Below the pieces are notes generated by a model, which saw nothing but the letters and a program-made list of their open reading frames with translations, did no database searches and was not told the DNA's origin. A program made the translations under genes and the position numbers. A stretch of 11,473 nucleotides of DNA from QHCF01 sp003244275 (GTDB lineage Bacteria; Actinomycetota; Acidimicrobiia; Acidimicrobiales; QHCF01), in NCBI GenBank assembly GCA_036806345.1, contig DAIROT010000061.1:1-11473 (forward strand), given 5' to 3'. Of this stretch, positions 1-5,799 are shown one piece after another. Each line of letters begins with the position of its first letter. Within the stretch, counting starts at the first letter, position 1.

Positions 1-1
1 C

Positions 2-205
2 GCGCCGCCGCTGCCGGACGATCTCGAGGCGCTGCTGCGCCGGCTGCGGCTGCCGCACATCCGCCGGCACGCCCCCGACGTCGTGGCCACCGCCAAGGCT
101 CAACGGTGGGAACCAGTCGAGGTGCTACGGGCCCTGTTCGGTGAGGAGGCCGCCGGTCGAACCAGCGAGGCCAGATCCGGGCGCGCCGGCAGGGCATCGG
201 GGTGA
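2..205 (+). pseudogene. Truncated IS21-family helper ATPase (IstB) N-terminus
   Basis: An open frame enters from the left edge and stops at TGA 203-205. Its first ~53 residues match the N-terminal helical region of actinobacterial IstB proteins: LPDDLEALLRRLRLPHIR, then HAPDVVATAKAQRWEP, then VLRALFGEEAAGR. IstB is the AAA+ ATPase that assists the IS21 transposase. In intact proteins (about 250 residues) this part precedes the Walker A/B core. Here the resemblance stops near position 160-165, and the last ~14 codons are simply the antisense of the neighbouring cobalamin-binding protein gene. The ATPase core is missing, so this is a remnant rather than a working gene. The start codon is outside the window, so the other side of the element cannot be judged. 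IstB identity is from recognition of family sequence, not a search. Confidence 0.7.
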
Positions 206-1056
206 CAGATGCCTGCGAGCGCCTCCACCCCGTCGACCAGGCGAGGCCCCGGACGTACGAACGCGGCGTCGGCGTCCACCGCCCACACCGGGATATCGGT
301 AGGTAGGTGGTTGGCGGCCACGACCTCGGCCGCCAAGTCGGCGGCGCCCGCCAAGCCATAGCCACAGGGGGCGACGACAACCACATCTGGGTGACCGCCG
401 ACCACGTGAGCCCAGGTCGTCTGCTCGGAACGTTGACCAGCCCTTCCCAGTGTCGGCGTGGCGCCGGCCGCCATCACCATGTCCGGCACCCAGTGCCCGG
501 CCGTGAATGGCGGATCCGTCCATTCCAGGACGGCGACGCCAGGTCGCGGGCGGCCCGACTGGCTCGGCACCGCGCCAGTCACTCGCTCGAGCCGGGAGCG
601 AAGGGTGGATACCAGCTCATTGGCGGTTTGGTGGTGACCGGTGGCGGCACCCACCGTGGCGATGGAGGCCAGCACCTCATCCAGGGTGGAGGGATCGACG
701 GTGAGCACCCGCCCGTCACAACCGAGGTGTTCCAGGGCGGCGTCGACGTTGGCAACATCGACCGCGCACACCGCGCAAAGATCCTGGGTGAGGATCAGGT
801 CGGGGCCCAAGTCGCCCAATGCGGCCTCGTCCAACCGGTACAGATCCTCACCCGCCGCCAGCCGGGCCCTGACCTGCGCATCGATCTGGGTCGGAGTCAT
901 ACCCTCGGCCAGGGTGGAGGTGGAGACAATCCGTCGGGTGCGGGCCTCAGGCGGATAGTCACACTCAAAGGTGACACCGACCAGGTCCTCGCCTGCACCA
1001 ACGGCGAAGAGTATCTCGGTCGTCGAGGGCAGCAGCGACACGATCCGCACCATCAC
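100..1056 (-). CDS. Cobalamin-binding protein, BtuF-like periplasmic-binding fold (PF01497 type)
   Basis: The 318-residue product has the BtuF/helical-backbone binding fold. It opens with RIVSLLPSTTEILFAVG (residues 4-20) and VGVTFECDYPPEA, followed by PDLILTQDLCAVCAV (85-99), DPSTLDEV (121-128), LEWTDPPFTAGHWVP (177-191), PCGYGL (230-235) and RPGPRLVDGVEALAGI (268-283). These blocks are typical of the proteins annotated 'cobalamin-binding protein' in actinobacteria. There is no signal peptide or lipobox, so a cytoplasmic or non-classical location is likely, and a role in B12 uptake or salvage is inference. GTG 1056 is followed directly by ATG 1053; either could start the gene. No B12 riboswitch was seen upstream. 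The last ~19 residues (after about residue 299) are encoded by IstB-derived DNA, so the native stop seems to have been lost and replaced by TGA at 100-102. Confidence 0.85.
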   Translation of the reverse strand: MMVRIVSLLPSTTEILFAVGAGEDLVGVTFECDYPPEARTRRIVSTSTLAEGMTPTQIDAQVRARLAAGEDLYRLDEAALGDLGPDLILTQDLCAVCAVDVANVDAALEHLGCDGRVLTVDPSTLDEVLASIATVGAATGHHQTANELVSTLRSRLERVTGAVPSQSGRPRPGVAVLEWTDPPFTAGHWVPDMVMAAGATPTLGRAGQRSEQTTWAHVVGGHPDVVVVAPCGYGLAGAADLAAEVVAANHLPTDIPVWAVDADAAFVRPGPRLVDGVEALAGICHPDALPARPDLASLVRPAASSPNRARSTSTGSHR

Positions 1057-1229
1057 GACGGTAGCGCGTGCCCCGTGAGCTGGGCGGCGAGCCGTGAGCC
1101 GATCCAGGCCAGGTCACTCAACGTGAGCGATCACCCAGAGTCGCAAATGCGGGCCGGACACGGATTGTTATGCCTCTGCACCTACTATCTTGGGCGCTTG
1201 ATGACGCATCTGCGGGATATACTTGCCCG
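1057..1229. other. Divergent intergenic region between the cobalamin-binding gene and the mod operon
   Basis: This 173-bp gap separates two divergent start codons and must hold both promoters. Visible on the plus strand is a TATACT box near the mod end and the short inverted repeat GATG-ACG-CATC at 1200-1210 just upstream of it. I looked for a B12-box/cobalamin riboswitch towards the minus-strand gene and a Moco-riboswitch-like leader towards the plus-strand operon and could support neither. No convincing -10/-35 pair for the minus-strand gene was found. Confidence 0.5.
1218..1223 (+). promoter_or_regulatory. -10 box of the mod operon, implying a leaderless transcript
   Basis: TATACT lies with 6 nt between its end and the GTG at 1230, so transcription would begin at or next to the start codon. 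The only -35-like hexamer, TTGATG at 1198-1203, is spaced 14 nt away, shorter than ideal. The GATG-ACG-CATC inverted repeat (1200-1210) lies between the two and could be an operator. Leaderless mRNAs are common in actinobacteria; the assignment here is inference from spacing and from the absence of a Shine-Dalgarno sequence. Confidence 0.45.
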
Positions 1230-1646
1230 GTGAGCCAGATTCGGATCGGGCAGGCGGCTGAGCTGGCGGGAGTGAGCCCGGACACGGTGCGGCGTTGGGC
1301 CGACAGCGGGCGCCTCACGGCGGCCAAGACGCCGGGTGGTCGCCGCGTCATCGACGGGGCCGATCTGGCTCGGTTCCTTGCCTCCCAGGCCCGACCCACC
1401 GAGCAGGCGCCGGTGGTGGGCGAGTCAGCCCGCAACCACTTCTCCGGCATCGTCACCAAGGTCGTGCGGGACAAGGTCATGGCTCAGGTGGAGATCCAGG
1501 CCGGCCCACACCGGTTGGTCTCGCTCATGAGTCGGGAGGCGGCTGACGAGCTGCACCTGGCACCTGGGATGGTGGCAGTGGCCGCGGTCAAGGCTACCAA
1601 CGTCGTCGTCGAGCTGCCCGAGACCAGGGAGACCGGCCATGCGTAG
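1230..1646 (+). CDS. Molybdate-responsive regulator: MerR/excisionase-type HTH fused to a Mop (TOBE) domain
   Basis: The 138-residue protein starts at GTG 1230. Residues 2-52 form a MerR/Xis-like winged HTH (RIGQAAELAGVSPDTVRRW, then GGRRVIDGADLARFL). Residues ~65-131 are a Mop/TOBE domain beginning SARNHFSGIVTKVV and containing LMSREAADELHL and AVKATNVVVE, the fold that binds molybdate or tungstate in ModE, ModC and molbindins. The architecture is ModE-like in logic but has a different DNA-binding domain from E. coli ModE. An ATG at 1170 is in frame, but would place the TATACT promoter inside the gene and add residues outside the HTH fold, so GTG 1230 is preferred. It is first in the mod operon and overlaps modA by 8 bp, so it probably controls the operon according to intracellular molybdate. 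The sign of regulation and its sites are not shown by sequence. Confidence 0.85.
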   Translation: MSQIRIGQAAELAGVSPDTVRRWADSGRLTAAKTPGGRRVIDGADLARFLASQARPTEQAPVVGESARNHFSGIVTKVVRDKVMAQVEIQAGPHRLVSLMSREAADELHLAPGMVAVAAVKATNVVVELPETRETGHA

Positions 1647-2547
1647 CCGCGCTGGCTTCTTCGTCGCCCTGCCCACAGTGGCCGTGCTGGCCGTCGCCTG
1701 CGGATCGTCTGGCTCGACGGCCAACTCGGGGACCACCACCGCCCCCTCGCCTCGGGGCCACGGCAACGTGGAGGTGCTCTACGCCGGGTCCCTGGTGAAG
1801 CTCATGGAGAACGGCATTGGGCCGGCCTTCAACTCGGCGACCGGCTACACGCTGAGCGGGTTCCCCGGTGGATCGACTGAGCTGGCCCAGGACATCAAGG
1901 GCAAGGTTCGACAGGGCGACGTGTTCGTCAGTGCCAGCCCCGAGGCCGACAAGGGCCTCATGGGGGCAGCCAACGGCAACTGGGTGTCGTGGTATGCCAC
2001 CTTTGCCAAGGCACCCCTGCTGCTCGGTTACAACCCCAAGTCCAGCTTCGCGGCCCAGCTCAAGACCAAGCCCTGGTATCAGGTCATCACCGAGCCGGGC
2101 TTTCGGGTGGGACGCACCGATCCGGCCCTCGACCCCAAGGGCAAGCTCACCGTCCAGGCGCTGCAACAGGCCGCCTCGGTCTACCGCGACCCTGCTCTGC
2201 TCTCCATTCTCCAGGACACCTCCAACATCTTTCCGGAGCAGGATCTGCTCGGGCGCCTGTCGGCCGGCCAGCTCGATGCCGGCTTCTTCTACGCCAACGA
2301 GGCGACCCCGGCCCATCTCCCGACTGTGCCCCTCGGCCAGGTCCACCTGGCTGCCACCTATACCGTCACCGTCCTGCAGGGAGCACCCAACCAGGCCGGA
2401 GCGGTGGCCTTCGTGAAGTTCCTGCTCGCCAGCATGGGTGACTCCATCCTGGGCTCCACTGGCCTGAGCGTCGAGAAGCCGACGGTGACCGGTGACGCCC
2501 CGGCCGTTCCCGCCGGCTTGCACCAGGTGGTTCCGGCTTCGTCATGA
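1639..2547 (+). CDS. modA: Molybdate/tungstate ABC transporter substrate-binding lipoprotein (ModA/WtpA type)
   Basis: The 302-residue protein has an N-terminal signal with hydrophobic core (residues 6-20) and a putative lipobox AVA-C21, then a Ser/Thr/Gly-rich tether to about residue 42. It should be lipid-anchored on the outer face of the membrane. The mature part starts VEVLYAGSLVKL (44-55), followed by GGSTELAQDIKGK (77-89), DVFVSASPEAD (94-104), GRTDPALDPKG (158-168) and FFYANEA (216-222). The AGSL, GST and GRTDPxLDPxG blocks are closer to the archaeal/WtpA-like branch than to E. coli ModA, so tungstate is a real alternative ligand. The -3 residue of the lipobox is Ala rather than Leu. 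ATG 1639 overlaps the regulator gene, and the stop overlaps the next start as ATGA, indicating translational coupling across the operon. Confidence 0.9.
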   Translation: MRSRAGFFVALPTVAVLAVACGSSGSTANSGTTTAPSPRGHGNVEVLYAGSLVKLMENGIGPAFNSATGYTLSGFPGGSTELAQDIKGKVRQGDVFVSASPEADKGLMGAANGNWVSWYATFAKAPLLLGYNPKSSFAAQLKTKPWYQVITEPGFRVGRTDPALDPKGKLTVQALQQAASVYRDPALLSILQDTSNIFPEQDLLGRLSAGQLDAGFFYANEATPAHLPTVPLGQVHLAATYTVTVLQGAPNQAGAVAFVKFLLASMGDSILGSTGLSVEKPTVTGDAPAVPAGLHQVVPASS

Positions 2548-4730
2548 TTGCCGGCCACCTCCGCCGCCCACCCGGCGGGGGTGGCCGCCCTGGGCCTTCG
2601 ATCGGCTCCGGGTCGGGCTCTGGATCCAGGGCTGGCTCCGGGCTGGCTTGGCGTACCCCTCTGCCGTGGTTGGGTGGGCTGCTGGCGCTGTACCTGGTGG
2701 TGCCCATCGTGGCACTGCTGCCCCGGCTGGGCCAGGCCAGCTCCGGCGGGACACCGGGCCTGGGCTCGGCGCTGGCCGTCTCCGCTATCACCGCCACCAT
2801 CTCCTCGGTCGTGATCGCGGTGGGAGGCATCCCCCTGGCCTACGTGCTGGCCCACGGCGGTGGCCGGCTGCGGGAGCTGCTGGGGGTCGCCGTTCAGCTT
2901 CCCCTGGCCCTGCCCCCGCTCATGAGCGGGATTCTCCTGGTGAAGCTGGTTGGTCCCTACAGCCTGGTGGGACGGTTCTTCGGGGGCCGGTTGACGGACA
3001 GCCTGGCCGGGATCGTGGTGGCCCAGACCTTCGTGGCCGCCCCCTTCCTGATCGTGGCGGCCCGATCCGCCTTCGCGGGGATGGATCCAGATCTGGCGGA
3101 CGTGGCCACCACCCTCGGCCACCGCCCCTGGTCACGCTTCGCTCGGGTGAGCCTGCCCCTGGCTGCTCCGGCCATCCGCGCCGGCCTACTGCTGTCCTGG
3201 CTGCGGGCGTTTGGCGAGTTCGGTGCCACCGTGGTCCTCGCCTATCACCCTTACTCGTTGCCGGTGCTCACCTACGTGCGGTTCACCGGCTCGGGGCTGT
3301 CGGCCACCATCGCCCCCACCGCGGCGGCGCTGACGGCTGCGCTGGTGGTCCTGGGCATCACCCACTGGTGGCCCGGGCAGTGGCTGGCGGCCATGGGCCA
3401 TACCCGGCGCCCGCCCATCCCCCTGCCCGGGCCCAGGGCGGGGACCGGCCCTTCCGTCCAGGGGCCTTCTCCCACGGACCAGCCGGCGACCGGTGCTTCT
3501 GCCATGGAGGGTCCTCTCACCGAAGCTTCGGCCATCGAGGCTGGATCGGATCTCGAACCGGCCCTCAGCTTCGACCTCGACACCCGGCTGGGCTCGTTCC
3601 ACCTTCGCCTGGCCCACCCCGGTGAGGCTCGCCACCTGGCCCTGCTCGGCCCCTCGGGCGCCGGCAAGTCGCTCACCCTTCGAGCTCTGGCTGGCCTGCT
3701 AGGCCCAGGGGTGGGCCATGTCCAATTGGGCTCCGTTGACCTCGGGGGCCTGGCTGCGGAGGATCGGGGGGTGGGCTGGGTTCCCCAGGATGCAGCTCTC
3801 TTCCCCCATCTCCGGGTCTGGGACCAGGTCACCTTTGGGCGGGGCGCGGATCCGCAGCGGGCTGCCTGGTGGCTCGACCGCCTCGGCTTGGGGGGTCTCG
3901 AGGACCGCCGGCCTGACCAGTTGTCGGGTGGTCAGCGCCGACGCGTTGCCCTAGCCCGGGCCCTGGCCCCAGGCCCCAGGGTCCTCCTCTTGGACGAGCC
4001 GTCTTCCGGGTTGGACACCCCCGTCCGCGACGACCTGCGGCGCCAGCTGCGAGCCCTGCAGCAGCAAACAGGCGTGACGACCGTCACCGTGACCCACGAC
4101 CCCGAGGAGGCTGCCCTCCTGGCCGACGAGGTGCTGGTCATATCGGAGGGACGGCTCCTTCAGGGCGGTCCGCGCTCGGTTGTCCTGCGCCAACCGGCCT
4201 CCGCCCAGGTGGCCCGCCTGGTTGGGGTGGCGAACCTCCACCATGGACGGCTGGTGGCGCCGTGCCGGTTGGAGGCGGCCAGTGTGGAGCTGGCCGTGCC
4301 TGAGACCCGCCTGGAGATGGGCACGCCGGTATCCTGGTGCGTGCGGCGTGAGCAGGTGGAGATCAGCCCGCTGGCGACTCCCGCCGGGCCGGCGACTCCG
4401 GCGGGACAGGCATCACCAGGACCGATGCCCCAACCCGACCTCAGTGGCCACAGCCATGAGGGAATGGTCCTGGATGTGGTCGACCTGGGCGCCTGGACCG
4501 AGGTGGTGGTCCGGCTCGACGGCGACCTGGAGCTGACCGGGCGCACCAGCCTGGCCGATGGCCTCCACTCCGGTTCCCGGTGCCGAGTCGGCATCGCCCC
4601 CGAGGCGATCAGCGTATGGGCCGCCGACAGTGCCCGGGCTGGTCGGTCAGGTGGTGGCGACCATGACCTCAGTGGCCTTGATGACGGCCTTGACGGGGGC
4701 GCCCTCGGCCAGGTCGAGCGCCTCGGCTGA
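2544..4730 (+). CDS. modBC: Molybdate ABC transporter permease-ATPase fusion (ModB-ModC)
   Basis: One 728-residue frame holds both the channel and the motor of a molybdate importer. A low-complexity Gly/Ser-rich start (11-33) is followed by the ModB permease (about 38-280). Its EAA loop is ATTLGHRPWSRFARVSLPLA (188-207), followed by the ModB signature RAFGEFGATVVL (221-232). A ~55-residue Pro/Gly/Ala linker (285-340) leads to the ModC ATPase: Walker A GPSGAGKS (369-376), Q-loop Gln415, signature LSGGQ (460-464), Walker B LLLDE (481-485), D-loop SGLD (488-491) and switch His518. A divergent TOBE region (about 560-695) is interrupted by a Pro/Ala insert (611-630). Two copies would make a complete transporter with ModA. 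The start overlaps the modA stop as ATGA. The last ~28 residues are antisense to mop and are probably not a conserved part of the protein. Confidence 0.9.
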   Translation: MIAGHLRRPPGGGGRPGPSIGSGSGSGSRAGSGLAWRTPLPWLGGLLALYLVVPIVALLPRLGQASSGGTPGLGSALAVSAITATISSVVIAVGGIPLAYVLAHGGGRLRELLGVAVQLPLALPPLMSGILLVKLVGPYSLVGRFFGGRLTDSLAGIVVAQTFVAAPFLIVAARSAFAGMDPDLADVATTLGHRPWSRFARVSLPLAAPAIRAGLLLSWLRAFGEFGATVVLAYHPYSLPVLTYVRFTGSGLSATIAPTAAALTAALVVLGITHWWPGQWLAAMGHTRRPPIPLPGPRAGTGPSVQGPSPTDQPATGASAMEGPLTEASAIEAGSDLEPALSFDLDTRLGSFHLRLAHPGEARHLALLGPSGAGKSLTLRALAGLLGPGVGHVQLGSVDLGGLAAEDRGVGWVPQDAALFPHLRVWDQVTFGRGADPQRAAWWLDRLGLGGLEDRRPDQLSGGQRRRVALARALAPGPRVLLLDEPSSGLDTPVRDDLRRQLRALQQQTGVTTVTVTHDPEEAALLADEVLVISEGRLLQGGPRSVVLRQPASAQVARLVGVANLHHGRLVAPCRLEAASVELAVPETRLEMGTPVSWCVRREQVEISPLATPAGPATPAGQASPGPMPQPDLSGHSHEGMVLDVVDLGAWTEVVVRLDGDLELTGRTSLADGLHSGSRCRVGIAPEAISVWAADSARAGRSGGGDHDLSGLDDGLDGGALGQVERLG

Positions 4731-4883
4731 CTCCCGGGTGATGGCCGCCACCAGCTCCTGACCGCCGGGCAGCTTGATGGTGACGGAGGACATCACTGCC
4801 CCATGGGTCACCTCGCCAACCGTTCCTTCGAGTTGGTTGCGGGCGCTGATCTGCATGGGCGTCACGCTACGCCGATCTGTCAT
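4647..4883 (-). CDS. mop: Molbindin (Mop), single TOBE-domain molybdate-binding protein
   Basis: The 78-residue product is one Mop/TOBE domain: SARNQLEGTVGEVTHG (13-28), SSVTIKLPGGQELVAAIT (32-49), SAEALDLAEG (52-61) and VKAVIKATEVMVA (64-76). Molbindins of this size (about 70 residues) assemble into oligomers that store or buffer cytoplasmic molybdate or tungstate. Two starts are possible: ATG 4883, with GGAG seven nt upstream, and ATG 4856, which would give the usual molbindin beginning MQISARNQ but has no ribosome site. I chose 4883 on the ribosome site. It overlaps the HAD gene upstream by 17 bp, so it is translated from that transcript. Its 3' end lies inside the antisense of modBC, so the two converge with an 84-bp overlap. 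Confidence 0.88.
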   Translation of the reverse strand: MTDRRSVTPMQISARNQLEGTVGEVTHGAVMSSVTIKLPGGQELVAAITRESAEALDLAEGAPVKAVIKATEVMVATT

Positions 4884-5646
4884 GGCGGCGCTCCAACCGT
4901 CGTGATCGGGGGCATGGCAGGGGGCTCCTGCGACTGCGCCGCATCTCGTGCACTGGCCATCCCCGCTTGCAGGCCAGCCGCTTGAGCTGGCGAGCCGGGT
5001 TCACCGCGTGGGGGTGGCCGACCAGCTCCAGCAGTGGCAGATCGTTGATGGAGTCGGAGTAGGCCGAGCAATCCGCCAGGGACAGATGCAACTGGTGGGC
5101 TCTGTCGGCCACCGCCCTCGACTTGTCAGCCCCGTGCAGGATGGGTCCGGGGAGGTTGCCGGTATAGAGGCCCTCGCCGTCGACCTCGGCGGCCGTGCCG
5201 ATGGCGCCGGTGAGCCCCATCTGATCGGCCATGGTCTCGGCCAGTTCGGCCGGTGCGGCCGTGACCAGGAGGGTGGCGTCTCCTCGCTCCTTGTGCTGGG
5301 CGATGATGGTGGCCATCCCGTCGTAGACCTGGGGGACGATCCGCTCGCTGACGATGTCGGCGCACCAGGAGCGAAGCTCCACCTGACTGCGGCCGGCCAC
5401 CAGGTTCAGGCTGGCCTGGCGTGACCGGCCCAGGTCCTTGTCCTTCTCGCCGCGCAGACGAAAGGCCGCCTGGCCCCACCCGAACCTCAGGATGTCCACC
5501 AGCTTGAACTCGATCATGTCCTTGGCGTGGAGACCCTTGGCCAGATGAAAGAGGCTGGATCCGGGGATGAGGGTCTTGTCCAGGTCGAAGAAGGCAGCGC
5601 GGCCGGTACTTGCCGGCGGCGCGCCAGGGTACGTGTGAGTATGCAT
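4867..5646 (-). CDS. HAD-superfamily IB phosphatase (SerB-like)
   Basis: The 259-residue protein carries all four HAD motifs: motif I FFDLDKTLIP with nucleophile Asp21 and acid/base Asp23, motif II Thr129 in LLVTAAP, motif III Lys175 in HGADKSRAV, and motif IV SDSINDLPLL with Asp198 and Asp202. The helical cap between motifs I and II and the SDSxND motif are typical of the HAD-IB group related to phosphoserine phosphatase. These enzymes hydrolyse phosphate monoesters in the cytoplasm; the substrate cannot be read from sequence. ATG 5646 is preferred, with GGAG nine nt upstream; TTG 5661 is in frame but lacks a site. The last ~24 residues are very Arg-rich and may be a read-through tail. It is the first gene of the HAD-mop unit. 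Confidence 0.85.
   Translation of the reverse strand: MHTHTYPGAPPASTGRAAFFDLDKTLIPGSSLFHLAKGLHAKDMIEFKLVDILRFGWGQAAFRLRGEKDKDLGRSRQASLNLVAGRSQVELRSWCADIVSERIVPQVYDGMATIIAQHKERGDATLLVTAAPAELAETMADQMGLTGAIGTAAEVDGEGLYTGNLPGPILHGADKSRAVADRAHQLHLSLADCSAYSDSINDLPLLELVGHPHAVNPARQLKRLACKRGWPVHEMRRSRRSPLPCPRSRRLERRHDRSA
5602..5617. repeat. Hairpin with TACTTG loop, copy 1 (inside the HAD 5' coding region)
   Basis: GCCGG at 5602-5606 pairs with CCGGC at 5613-5617 around the loop TACTTG. It lies about 30-45 bp inside the HAD gene. On the transcribed strand the loop reads CAAGUA. The same 12 bases CGGTACTTGCCG recur at 5713-5724 upstream of the gene, where the outer stem bases differ but still pair. 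Confidence 0.5.
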
Positions 5647-5710
5647 AAGGAAGGTCTCCAAACGGGAAGTCTCCCCGGACCAGACTGAGTGTCCTCGTCC
5701 ACGGGGTGCG

Positions 5711-5726
5711 GGCGGTACTTGCCGCC
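5711..5726. repeat. Hairpin with TACTTG loop, copy 2 (leader of the HAD-mop unit)
   Basis: GGCGG at 5711-5715 pairs perfectly with CCGCC at 5722-5726 around the loop TACTTG. It lies just downstream of the likely minus-strand -10 box, so it would be near the 5' end of the HAD-mop mRNA or act as a DNA operator. Loop and inner stem match copy 1; the stem bases change in a pairing-preserving way. Confidence 0.5.
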
Positions 5727-5730
5727 TCGA

Positions 5731-5741
5731 AATCTACTCTA
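5731..5741 (-). promoter_or_regulatory. Possible -10 box for the HAD-mop unit
   Basis: On the minus strand the stretch reads TAGAGTAGATT, which contains two TAnnnT boxes. It is one of the few AT-rich patches in the region and is correctly placed upstream of the hairpin and the HAD start. No clear -35 element was seen, so this is tentative. Confidence 0.3.
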
Positions 5742-5785
5742 GCGGCCAGCCGCGGGCTGCCTGCCGCTGCGCCTTACACCTGCCT

Positions 5786-5791
5786 TAGCAT
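5786..5791 (+). promoter_or_regulatory. -10-like box next to the membrane protein start
   Basis: TAGCAT fits TAnnnT and ends 8 nt before ATG 5800. There is no purine-rich ribosome site upstream of the ATG, so a leaderless mRNA beginning near 5798-5800 is plausible. No -35 hexamer is recognisable. Confidence 0.35.
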
Positions 5792-5799
5792 CGTCCGAG

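Larger units (their letters stand above)
5647..5799. other. Divergent intergenic region between the HAD-mop unit and the duplicated membrane protein
   Basis: This 153-bp gap holds promoters for both directions. Towards the minus strand there are two overlapping -10-like boxes at 5731-5741 (TAGAGT and TAGATT on that strand), then a hairpin at 5711-5726 and a ribosome site before ATG 5646, giving a leader of about 80 nt. Towards the plus strand there is a TAGCAT box at 5786-5791 close to ATG 5800. No convincing -35 box was found on either side. Confidence 0.5.

Noticed and set aside
1057..1229. Cobalamin or Moco riboswitch
   Set aside because: No B12-box-like core towards the minus-strand gene and no recognisable conserved Moco-riboswitch core; the mod promoter appears to give a leaderless mRNA.
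1170..1229. Start of the HTH-Mop regulator at ATG 1170
   Set aside because: It would place the TATACT promoter box inside the gene and add 20 residues outside the HTH domain.
307..1233. 308-residue plus-strand frame
   Set aside because: It is the antisense of the cobalamin-binding protein gene, whose reading shows clear family motifs; the plus frame shows none.
1594..2523. 309-residue minus-strand frame over modA
   Set aside because: Antisense shadow; Gly/Arg-rich with no recognisable domain, while the plus frame is a clear ModA.
2492..3625. 377-residue plus frame over the permease part
   Set aside because: Out-of-frame shadow of the ModB region, with Arg/Pro/Gly-rich composition and no motifs.
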